From assembly GCA_946886325.1 (NCBI GenBank), contig CAMPIK010000142.1:1-6435 (forward strand): DNA of 6,435 nucleotides, read 5' to 3'. This document shows, in pieces, positions 1 through 6,435 of the stretch. The notes under the pieces are model-generated. The model did not search any database. It saw nothing but the letters and a program-made list of their open reading frames with translations, and was not told the DNA's origin. The position numbers and the translations under genes are program-made. How positions within the stretch are numbered: position 1 is the stretch's first letter; each line of letters opens with the position of its first letter. This DNA is from an uncultured Shinella sp. (GTDB lineage Bacteria > Pseudomonadota > Alphaproteobacteria > Rhizobiales > Rhizobiaceae).

Positions 1-279
1 CCCTACCGGCCGAAGCCCTGGTTCTGGTCGGATCAGTATGATGTGAAGCTCCAGATCGCAGGCTTCTGCGGCGGCTATGACGAGACGCTGGTGCGCTCCG
101 GCGCGCGCGAGGGCAGCGTTTCCGTCTGGTATTTCCAGGAGGGCCGGCTGATCGCCGTCGATGCGGTCAACGACGCCAAGGCCTATGTCACGGCGAAGAA
201 GCTGCTCGAAATGGGCCGCACCCCGGATCGTGCCGCGCTCGAAGACCCCGCGACCGATCTCAAGGCATTGCTGGCCTAA
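1..279 (+). CDS. C-terminal part of an NAD(P)/FAD-dependent ferredoxin-reductase-type oxidoreductase (5' end outside window)
   Basis: The frame is open from the first base and ends at TAA 277-279, giving 92 residues of a longer protein. The stretch PWFWSDQYDVKLQIAGF near the start of the fragment is typical of the C-terminal reductase domain of putidaredoxin/rubredoxin/ferredoxin reductases. This domain follows the FAD- and NAD(P)H-binding Rossmann domains, which would lie to the left of the window. Further support is the middle part SVWYFQEGRLIAVDAVNDAKAYVTAKKLLEMG, a beta-rich half followed by a helix, as in that domain. Such flavoproteins pass electrons from NAD(P)H to a [2Fe-2S] ferredoxin or rubredoxin in the cytoplasm. 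The GTG at 43 is an internal valine codon, not a start. The electron acceptor and substrate pathway cannot be told from this fragment. It runs in the same direction as the next gene, but a 182-bp spacer argues against tight coupling. Confidence 0.85.
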   Translation, partial: PYRPKPWFWSDQYDVKLQIAGFCGGYDETLVRSGAREGSVSVWYFQEGRLIAVDAVNDAKAYVTAKKLLEMGRTPDRAALEDPATDLKALLA

Positions 280-335
280 CCCTGTTCTCTCAGTGGTTGT
301 GTATAATTGCTATTGGATATAGCGGTTGCGGATAT

Positions 336-341
336 TTGACA
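336..341 (+). promoter_or_regulatory. Candidate -35 box TTGACA for the c-di-GMP gene
   Basis: A perfect TTGACA hexamer lies 120 bp upstream of the ATG at 462. At 17-18 bp spacing the sequence is only ACTAAC/CTAACG (around 359-365), a poor -10 box. The match could therefore be chance, or could mark a promoter that depends on an activator. Confidence 0.25.
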
Positions 342-368
342 TCTGTTAAGGATAGATGACTAACGCAG

Positions 369-382
369 GGTCAGTCTTGACC
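369..382. repeat. Short inverted repeat GGTCA-N4-TGACC upstream of the c-di-GMP gene
   Basis: Two perfect 5-bp arms, GGTCA (369-373) and TGACC (378-382), flank the spacer GTCT. The element sits 80 bp upstream of the ATG at 462 and just downstream of the TTGACA at 336, where a repressor or activator site could act. At 5 bp per arm the repeat may be chance. Confidence 0.25.
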
Positions 383-461
383 GTGCTTGTCCGGAATTCA
401 TCCATTCTTCAGCCTTCTGCCGCTTGAGTTGGTTCAAATTTGATCCATTCCGGTGCTTCCC

Positions 462-3263
462 ATGTTACGCGTCCTCAATTGTATCGTCGTCGAGCATGAT
501 CTTCGCCTGGTGCTGCTCGCAGCATTGATCTGCTTCCTCTCCTGCCACGTGGCGGTCACGCTGACGCAAAGGGCGCAGAATGCCGCAACGGCGGGGCGCT
601 ATCTCTGGCTCGGCGCGGCCGGCGCTTCGAGCGGCTTCGGCATCTGGTCCACCCATTTTATCGCGATGCTGGCCTACAATCCGGGTTATCTGGCCGGCTA
701 TGACGTCAGGACCACCCTGTTGTCGCTTGCCGTCGCGATCACGGTGACGACCGCTGGCCTGCTTCTCTCCGTCGCCTCGCGCGGCGCAGCCGCCATTGCC
801 GCGGGCGGCGCGATCCTCGGCTTCGGCATCGCCTTCATGCACTATCTCGGCATGTCCGGCATGATCCTGCCCGGCACCATCGAATGGCATTCCGGCTATG
901 TCGCCGCCTCCATCGTCGTCGGTGCGTCCTTCAGTGCCGCCTCCCTGATCTACTGCTTGCGCCCGGAACGCCGCGTCGCCGACAGGCTCATCGCGACGCT
1001 GCTTATGGCGCTTGGCGTCGTCTCGTTGCATTTCACCGGCATGGCGGCCGTGACCATCGTGCCGGGGCCGATGCCAGTCGCCGATCACGGCATGCTGTCG
1101 CCGGCGCTGATGGTGCCGCTGATCGCCGTCATCGCCTTCTCGCTGCTCTTTGCCGGACTGACGGCCGCCATCTTTGCCAGACAGGCCGAGACCGCCGCCA
1201 ACGAAAGCACGCGCCAGTTCGCCATGCTCGTGCAGGGCGTCACCGATTATGCGATCTATATGCTGACCACCGAAGGCCGCGTCGCCAACTGGAACGCCGG
1301 CGCAGAACGCAACAAGGGCTACAAGGCCTACGAGATCGTCGGCAAGCACTTCTCGCGCTTCTATTGCGAGGAGGATCGCAAGGCCGGCCTGCCGGAGCGG
1401 GCGCTGGAGAAGGCGCGCAACGAAGGCAAATACGAATCCGAGGGCTGGCGCTACCGGAAGGACCGTTCGCGCTTCTGGGCGCATGTCGTCATCGACCCGA
1501 TCTATGACAGCGGCGGCCTTCTCGTCGGCTATGCCAAGATCACCAAGGATGTGACGCGCGAAAAGGAAGCCGCCGATCGCATCGCCGAGGTGACGCACAA
1601 TCTCGACATCGCGCTCGAAAACATGTCGCAGGGCCTCTGCCTCTTCGACAAGGACGAGCGGTTGCTGCTCGCCAACAAGCGCTACAGCGAGATTTTCGAT
1701 TTCCCGGCAGGCTTCATCCGCCAGGGCCTTTCCTTCAGCGAGATCATCGAGGGCGGCCTTGCCCATATCTATCCGGACCCGGAGATCTGGCGCCCCAAGG
1801 CGAAGGAAATCTACAATCGGCACCGCTCGATCATCCGCCAGACCGGCGGTGGTGCGATCATCGAAAAGCTCTCCTCCGGCACCTCCGTCCAGATGAAATA
1901 CCGAACCCTGCCGGACGGCGCCTGGGTGGCGACCTACGAGGACATTTCGGAGCGCCTGCGTTCGGAGGAACAGATTTCCTACATGGCGCGGCATGACAGC
2001 CTGACCGGTCTTCCGAACCGCGCGAGCTTCAACATCCATCTGGAAGGCGAACTGGAAAGCGCACGCCGCAGCGGCGGCAAGGTTGCCGTCATCGGCATCG
2101 ACCTCGACAAGTTCAAGGAAATCAACGATACGCGCGGCCACGCGGCCGGCGACGAGGTGCTGAGAACGCTCGCCCGGCGCATGCAGGAATGCCTCGCCAG
2201 CGACGAGGCGGTCGCCCGCTTCGGCGGTGACGAGTTCGCGGCCTCCAAGCGCTTCGAGGATATCGCCGAACTGAACGATTTCATCGCGCGCCTCGAAAGG
2301 GCGCTGAACAAGGAAATCAACATCGAAAGCTTCGAGATCAAGCCGGGCGCGAGCCTTGGCGTCGCGATCTATCCGCAGGATTCCGAAACGGTCGAGGGGC
2401 TGATGTCGAATGCCGACCTCGCCATGTACCGGGCGAAAGACGCGCTGACCCGCTCCGTCTGCTTCTACGAGGTCTCGATGGACGAGGCGGCGCGCAGCCG
2501 GCGCCTGGTCGCCAACGATCTCTGGGTGGCGATCGAGCGCAATGAACTGCAACTGCACTATCAGGTCCAGAAGGCCGTCAACGGTGGCGAGATCACCGGC
2601 TACGAGGTGCTGCTGCGCTGGCGGCATCCCGAGCGCGGCAACATCCCCCCGTCGGATTTCATCCCGATCGCCGAGGAATGCGGTGCGATCCTGCCGATCG
2701 GCGAATGGGTGCTGCGCGAAGCCTGCCGGCAGGCCGCGACCTGGGAAAAGCCGCACAAGATCGCGGTCAACCTCTCGCCGGTGCAACTCGGCAATGCCGA
2801 TGTCGCGACGCTGGTCCAGCAGGTCCTGTTCGAAACAGGGCTCAAGCCCTCGCGGCTGGAACTGGAGATCACCGAATCGACGATCATCGGCGACAAGCAG
2901 CGGGCGCTGCACACGCTGCGCCAGATCAAAGCGCTTGGCGTCACCATCGCCATCGACGATTTCGGAACCGGCTATTCGTCGCTCGAAACGCTGCGCGCCT
3001 TCCCCTTCGACAAGATCAAGCTCGACCGCAGCTTCATGACGGAGGTGGAGCAGAGCCCGGAGGCCAAGGCGATCGTGCGGGCCATCCTGGCGCTCGGCCA
3101 GAGCCTGCGCGTTCCGGTCCTGGCCGAAGGCGTCGAGACGAAGACGCAGCTCGACATCCTTCTCTCCGAAGGCTGCGATGAAGCGCAGGGCTATTTCCTC
3201 GGTCGGCCGGCGCCGATGGCGCTGGTCGAGGGCAGGGTGGGCCGGTCGAGCGAAGCCGCCTGA
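462..3263 (+). CDS. Membrane-bound bifunctional c-di-GMP cyclase/phosphodiesterase (MHYT-PAS-PAS-GGDEF-EAL)
   Basis: This 933-residue protein is predicted to turn over cyclic di-GMP, the second messenger that controls motility and biofilm formation. Residues about 10-240 are a seven-helix MHYT sensor domain with motifs THFIAM (64-69), MHYLGM (126-131) and LHFTGM (189-194). A PAS/PAC domain (about 250-365) and a second PAS domain (about 380-497) follow. The GGDEF cyclase domain (about 505-665) has an intact GGDEF at 588-592. The position for the inhibitory RxxD I-site (579-582) reads ASDE. The EAL phosphodiesterase domain (about 685-925) has EVL at 715-717 in place of EAL, with N770, ELEITES (800-806), D832/D833, K853, E889/E892 and Q909 all present, so both activities look possible. 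ATG 462 is preferred because MLRVLNC then opens the protein. The in-frame stop TGA 441-443 allows only GTG 453 as an upstream alternative, and neither start has a clear Shine-Dalgarno sequence. Confidence 0.95.
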   Translation: MLRVLNCIVVEHDLRLVLLAALICFLSCHVAVTLTQRAQNAATAGRYLWLGAAGASSGFGIWSTHFIAMLAYNPGYLAGYDVRTTLLSLAVAITVTTAGLLLSVASRGAAAIAAGGAILGFGIAFMHYLGMSGMILPGTIEWHSGYVAASIVVGASFSAASLIYCLRPERRVADRLIATLLMALGVVSLHFTGMAAVTIVPGPMPVADHGMLSPALMVPLIAVIAFSLLFAGLTAAIFARQAETAANESTRQFAMLVQGVTDYAIYMLTTEGRVANWNAGAERNKGYKAYEIVGKHFSRFYCEEDRKAGLPERALEKARNEGKYESEGWRYRKDRSRFWAHVVIDPIYDSGGLLVGYAKITKDVTREKEAADRIAEVTHNLDIALENMSQGLCLFDKDERLLLANKRYSEIFDFPAGFIRQGLSFSEIIEGGLAHIYPDPEIWRPKAKEIYNRHRSIIRQTGGGAIIEKLSSGTSVQMKYRTLPDGAWVATYEDISERLRSEEQISYMARHDSLTGLPNRASFNIHLEGELESARRSGGKVAVIGIDLDKFKEINDTRGHAAGDEVLRTLARRMQECLASDEAVARFGGDEFAASKRFEDIAELNDFIARLERALNKEINIESFEIKPGASLGVAIYPQDSETVEGLMSNADLAMYRAKDALTRSVCFYEVSMDEAARSRRLVANDLWVAIERNELQLHYQVQKAVNGGEITGYEVLLRWRHPERGNIPPSDFIPIAEECGAILPIGEWVLREACRQAATWEKPHKIAVNLSPVQLGNADVATLVQQVLFETGLKPSRLELEITESTIIGDKQRALHTLRQIKALGVTIAIDDFGTGYSSLETLRAFPFDKIKLDRSFMTEVEQSPEAKAIVRAILALGQSLRVPVLAEGVETKTQLDILLSEGCDEAQGYFLGRPAPMALVEGRVGRSSEAA

Positions 3264-3275
3264 TGATCCCGGCGC

Positions 3276-3301
3276 GCGCAGCCGGAGAAATCCGGCAGCG
3301 T
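3276..3301. terminator. GAAA-loop hairpin between the convergent genes, possible bidirectional terminator
   Basis: GCCGGA (3281-3286) and TCCGGC (3291-3296) pair around a GAAA tetraloop. After an A/A mismatch the stem continues with CGC (3277-3279) against GCG (3298-3300). It lies 13 nt after the stop of the c-di-GMP gene and 8 nt past the stop of the minus-strand gene, as expected for a shared terminator. Neither side has a real T tract (only TTGT on the plus side), so it may be a weak terminator or simply a 3'-end-protecting hairpin. An alternative stem, CCGGC (3269-3273) with GCCGG (3281-3285), would compete with it. Confidence 0.5.
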
Positions 3302-3308
3302 TGTCTGC

Positions 3309-3755
3309 CTATTGTCGCTTCATCTGGCGCGCGGCGATATCGATCTGGAACCGGGGGAAGATGAAGACCCCGATGATCGTGCCGGAATATTTCTGCTCCA
3401 GCCCGGTCGATTCGCCGACGCAGAAGACCGGCTGGCGCGGCGCGCCGTCGACATGGATCGTCGTCGAAAAGCAGAAGGACGACGATGACGTGGCGGCCTG
3501 TTCGAAGAGCTCCAGCACACGGCTCCTGTCGAGCGGCTCATAGCAGCGGATCAGGTTCAGCAGACCGCAATTGCGCTGCTCGAGCCCGTGGATGCTGGCG
3601 GCCTTGTCGCCGATCTGGAAAAGCCCGTTCGACAGATCCCCGCTCCAGCGTTCCGTCACGCAATATTGCAGCAACAGTTCGTTGTCGGAATCGTCGAAAT
3701 CCAGCGACCCCGGAACGAAGGGGGAGGAGAGATTGGTCTTTGCGATTTTAAACAC
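3309..3755 (-). CDS. Small protein of unknown function, probable single PAS-like domain
   Basis: I do not recognise a named family. The 148-residue product has no signal peptide or membrane helix and should be cytoplasmic. Residues about 37-138 follow the order of elements in a PAS_3-type fold: W-x-x-D-L-x-x-G at 37-44, a glycine-rich stretch, YEPLDRSRVLELFEQA (72-87) resembling the usual 'hP-DR--v---l--a' helix, and FCFSTTIHVDGAPRQPVFCVGE (94-115) resembling the strand pair with a DG turn. GVFIFPRF (129-136) would be the last strand. No output domain is attached, so it could be a stand-alone sensor or adaptor; the fold and role are inference. The start is GTG 3755, because CTGAGG at 3762-3767 is then 6 nt upstream; TTG 3761 would abut that site. 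It is convergent with the c-di-GMP gene, which also uses PAS domains, but no link is shown. Confidence 0.75.
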   Translation of the reverse strand: MFKIAKTNLSSPFVPGSLDFDDSDNELLLQYCVTERWSGDLSNGLFQIGDKAASIHGLEQRNCGLLNLIRCYEPLDRSRVLELFEQAATSSSSFCFSTTIHVDGAPRQPVFCVGESTGLEQKYSGTIIGVFIFPRFQIDIAARQMKRQ

Positions 3756-3761
3756 GTACAA

Positions 3762-3767
3762 CCTCAG
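3762..3767 (-). promoter_or_regulatory. Ribosome binding site that decides the GTG start at 3755
   Basis: On the minus strand CTGAGG precedes TTGTAC and then GTG. The GAGG core is 6 nt from the GTG at 3755-3753 but directly abuts the TTG at 3761. This favours the GTG start and a 148-residue product. The next in-frame codon that matters upstream is a TGA at 3791-3789, so no ATG start exists. Confidence 0.6.
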
Positions 3768-3944
3768 GCAATGGGTCGGAAACGGCCATCATGCTTCGTC
3801 CCGGGCACGGCGATAAAACAGGTACAGGCTCCCCGGCCGCCATCGGAATGATGCCCGCCGACAAACTCGATCGATGTTCAGATCCCCGTCCAACCCGCAT
3901 CGCCGGCGATCTCGCCTTCCGGGTAGGACGTACGCGCAATCGTC

Positions 3945-3962
3945 ACTGAATTTGCGTTCAGT
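3945..3962. repeat. Perfect inverted repeat ACTGAA-N6-TTCAGT
   Basis: Two perfect 6-bp arms (3945-3950 and 3957-3962) flank TTTGCG. The repeat lies about 190 bp upstream of the GTG start at 3755, inside the AT-rich region and downstream (on the minus strand) of the promoter candidate at 4094-4121. It could be an operator or a leader hairpin; its short length means chance cannot be excluded. Confidence 0.3.
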
Positions 3963-4093
3963 TTCTGTAAACTTTTCTTGTCGTGAGTTCAAAGGGCTAG
4001 TGCTTGCACGGTTAACGCGAGCCGGCACGCATGCCGCCACGGTCACCGATTGCTGCGAACCCCGGCGTGAATCTTTTGTTCACTTGGGGCGTC

Positions 4094-4121
4094 TTTATAG
4101 TTGCTTTTCCACAAGCGGCAA
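4094..4121 (-). promoter_or_regulatory. Minus-strand housekeeping-type promoter candidate
   Basis: On the minus strand TTGCCG (4121-4116, 4 of 6 to TTGACA) is followed after 16 nt by TATAAA (4099-4094, 5 of 6 to TATAAT). Transcription would begin near 4087 and run toward the PAS-like gene, giving a leader of about 330 nt before its GTG start. It sits in the most AT-rich part of the intergenic region and is the best promoter match there by eye. Confidence 0.45.
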
Positions 4122-4171
4122 CGGTTTTTTTGATAATATTCTTACAACCGGAGAAAATCTTACCGGAAACG

Positions 4172-4209
4172 TTTCAGGCACTTAGCTGGTCGAGGGCCGG
4201 GGCCTGAAA
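4172..4209. repeat. Perfect 8-bp inverted repeat TTTCAGGC...GCCTGAAA
   Basis: TTTCAGGC (4172-4179) and GCCTGAAA (4202-4209) are exact reverse complements separated by 22 nt. The repeat lies 60 bp beyond the groEL terminator and upstream of the minus-strand promoter candidate. It could form a hairpin in a transcript on either strand or be a split protein-binding site. No T tract follows on either side, so it does not look like a terminator. Confidence 0.35.
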
Positions 4210-4269
4210 ACAGTCCGGTCGATCCCGATAGTTGAGCCGTGTTGAGGGTCTTGGCCATGGCCTGCAAGC

Positions 4270-4297
4270 AAAAAGGGCGACCCGAAGGCCGCCCTTT
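4270..4297 (-). terminator. Intrinsic terminator of the groES-groEL operon
   Basis: On the minus strand GGGCGGCC (4294-4287) pairs with GGTCGCCC (4282-4275), including one G-U pair, around a TTCG tetraloop (4286-4283). A run of five T (4274-4270) follows. The AAA before the stem can extend it by pairing with the first T residues. It lies 40 nt past the groEL stop codon. The stable UUCG loop and the T run make this a textbook rho-independent terminator. Confidence 0.92.
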
Positions 4298-4336
4298 ATA
4301 GATTGAACCGGATGGTTCAGATGCGAGACATCAGTC

Positions 4337-6034
<1,698 letters not shown>

Positions 6035-6051
6035 TCAGGAAAACCGGCTGA

Positions 6052-6348
6052 TCAGCCGATGATGCCCATGATGTCGGCTTCCTTCATGATCAGAAGGTCT
6101 TCGCCGTCGAGCTTGACTTCGGTACCGGACCACTTGCCGAAGAGCACGCGGTCGCCGGCCTTGACGTCCAGGGGAACGATCTTGCCGCTGTCGTCACGGG
6201 CGCCCGAGCCGACGGCGACGATTTCGCCTTCCTGCGGCTTTTCCTTGGCGGTGTCCGGAATGATGATGCCACCCTTGGTCTTGGCTTCGGACTCGACGCG
6301 ACGAACAACGACGCGATCGTGAAGGGGGCGGAAGTTGGTGCTTGCCAT
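6052..6348 (-). CDS. groES: Co-chaperonin GroES (Hsp10)
   Basis: The 98-residue product is the usual size for GroES, the seven-fold ring that caps GroEL and triggers substrate release inside the chamber. [16 protein letters not shown] opens the protein, followed by the mobile loop region [19 protein letters not shown] (about 23-41), whose GGIII stretch contacts Gro[36 protein letters not shown] is the typical C-terminal half. The start is ATG 6348, with GAGGGA (6361-6356) 7 nt upstream. It is the first gene of the operon, with groEL 74 nt downstream. The CIRCE element in its leader points to control by the HrcA repressor; additional RpoH control is common in alphaproteobacteria but its promoter is not in the window. 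Confidence 0.98.
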   Translation of the reverse strand: MASTNFRPLHDRVVVRRVESEAKTKGGIIIPDTAKEKPQEGEIVAVGSGARDDSGKIVPLDVKAGDRVLFGKWSGTEVKLDGEDLLIMKEADIMGIIG

Positions 6349-6371
6349 TGTCTAATCCCTCGATCAAATGA

Positions 6372-6393
6372 CATCCGGGTCTCGGATGGACCC
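6372..6393 (-). promoter_or_regulatory. Two mutually exclusive hairpins in the groES leader
   Basis: On the minus strand CATCCG (6388-6383) pairs perfectly with CGGATG (6377-6372) around AGACC. An alternative stem, GGGTC (6393-6389) with GACCC (6381-6377), uses overlapping bases, so only one can form at a time. They lie between CIRCE and the groES Shine-Dalgarno at 6361-6356; the first ends 10 nt upstream of it. The function is unknown; mRNA stability or temperature-dependent translation are possibilities. Confidence 0.35.
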
Positions 6394-6405
6394 GTTGGAT
6401 GGGTG

Positions 6406-6432
6406 TTAGCACTCACTTGTTTCGAGTGCTAG
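6406..6432. promoter_or_regulatory. CIRCE operator (HrcA-binding inverted repeat) of groESL
   Basis: TTAGCACTC (6406-6414), a 9-nt spacer and GAGTGCTAG (6424-6432) match the CIRCE consensus TTAGCACTC-N9-GAGTGCTAA at 17 of 18 arm positions; the only difference is the final A to G. It is 57 bp upstream of the groES ATG. In CIRCE-controlled operons HrcA binds here and represses transcription until heat shock. The promoter is expected just to the right, outside the window. Confidence 0.95.
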
Positions 6433-6435
6433 CGG

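Larger units (their letters stand above)
280..461. other. Intergenic spacer upstream of the c-di-GMP gene, AT-richer than its flanks
   Basis: This 182-bp stretch has no convincing ORF and no clear terminator for the upstream oxidoreductase gene. It contains TATAAT at 302-307 without a good -35 box, TTGACA at 336-341 without a good -10 box at the usual distance, and the short inverted repeat at 369-382 listed separately. The octamer ATCCATTC occurs twice, at 400-407 and 443-450. The base composition and these fragments suggest that the promoter of the downstream gene lies here, but no single promoter can be fixed by eye. Confidence 0.5.
3756..4269. other. Gene-poor 514-bp region between the groESL operon and the PAS-like gene
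   Basis: Open frames on both strands here (for example plus 3874-4185 and minus 3789-4046) use non-ATG starts or give arginine/serine-rich, unfamiliar products, so I do not call them genes. The part from about 3940 to 4180 is clearly AT-richer than the surrounding DNA. It contains a good minus-strand promoter candidate (4094-4121), inverted repeats at 3945-3962 and 4172-4209, a T7 tract at 4125-4131, and a GGCCATGGCC palindrome at 4253-4262. The simplest reading is a long regulatory leader for the PAS-like gene; a small RNA is an alternative. Confidence 0.55.

Noticed and set aside
302..307. TATAAT hexamer in the spacer after the oxidoreductase
   Set aside because: No plausible -35 box lies 16-18 bp upstream and there is no extended -10 TGn, so a promoter cannot be supported from this hexamer alone.
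465..2912. 815-codon open frame on the minus strand opposite the c-di-GMP gene
   Set aside because: It is the complementary shadow of a GC-rich coding sequence: rich in Asp, Arg, Gly and Ala with no recognisable domain, while the plus strand encodes a complete multi-domain enzyme with all motifs in place.
3178..3543. 121-codon plus-strand frame spanning the end of the c-di-GMP gene and the convergent gene
   Set aside because: It crosses a real stop codon region in another frame and the intergenic hairpin, and it lies opposite the better-supported PAS-like gene. Its translation resembles nothing known to me.
3789..4046. 85-codon minus-strand frame upstream of the PAS-like gene
   Set aside because: It needs a GTG start, shows no domain and has an Arg/Cys-rich composition typical of non-coding GC-rich DNA. 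It could be revisited if the frame is conserved in relatives.
3874..4185. 103-codon plus-strand frame in the intergenic region
   Set aside because: The translation is rich in Ser, Arg and Thr with no recognisable motif. It has no clear ribosome binding site and runs through promoter-like AT-rich DNA and a T7 tract.
4253..4262. GGCCATGGCC palindrome next to the groEL terminator
   Set aside because: A single 10-bp palindrome of GC-rich bases is expected by chance in such DNA and it has no loop or T tract to act as a terminator.

Overview
The window looks like a piece of an alphaproteobacterial chromosome, most likely from the Rhizobiaceae (Rhizobium/Agrobacterium/Ensifer/Shinella group). The basis is GC-rich coding DNA with strong C/G third positions, protein sequences that read like rhizobial ones, and a two-gene groES-groEL operon preceded by a CIRCE operator. 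The genus is inference; no rRNA or other marker gene is present.

Layout, left to right. Positions 1-279 (+) hold the last 92 codons of an FAD/NAD(P)H-dependent ferredoxin-reductase-type oxidoreductase. Positions 280-461 are an AT-richer spacer with small promoter- and operator-like elements. Positions 462-3263 (+) encode a 933-residue membrane-anchored cyclic-di-GMP enzyme (MHYT-PAS-PAS-GGDEF-EAL). A hairpin at 3276-3301 separates it from a convergent minus-strand gene (3309-3755) for a small, apparently PAS-like protein of unknown function. Positions 3756-4269 have no convincing gene, but carry a good minus-strand promoter candidate and several inverted repeats. Positions 4270-6348 (-) hold the chaperonin operon read right to left: groES (6052-6348), a 74-nt spacer with a hairpin, groEL (4337-5977) and an intrinsic terminator (4270-4297). 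The window ends just inside the groES leader, where the CIRCE element (6406-6432) lies. The groESL promoter itself is probably just beyond the right edge.

Function. GroEL and GroES form the ATP-driven folding chamber, and CIRCE points to repression by HrcA. The MHYT-PAS-GGDEF-EAL protein is expected to sense something at the membrane and in the cytoplasm and to make and/or break c-di-GMP. The PAS-like protein is a convergent neighbour; nothing in the sequence proves a functional link. I see no mobile element, CRISPR array, tRNA or rRNA, and no evidence of a previously undescribed system. The most worthwhile leads are the RNA structures around groES/groEL, the roughly 340-nt leader or possible sRNA upstream of the PAS-like gene, and the degenerate I-site and variant MHYT motif of the c-di-GMP enzyme.
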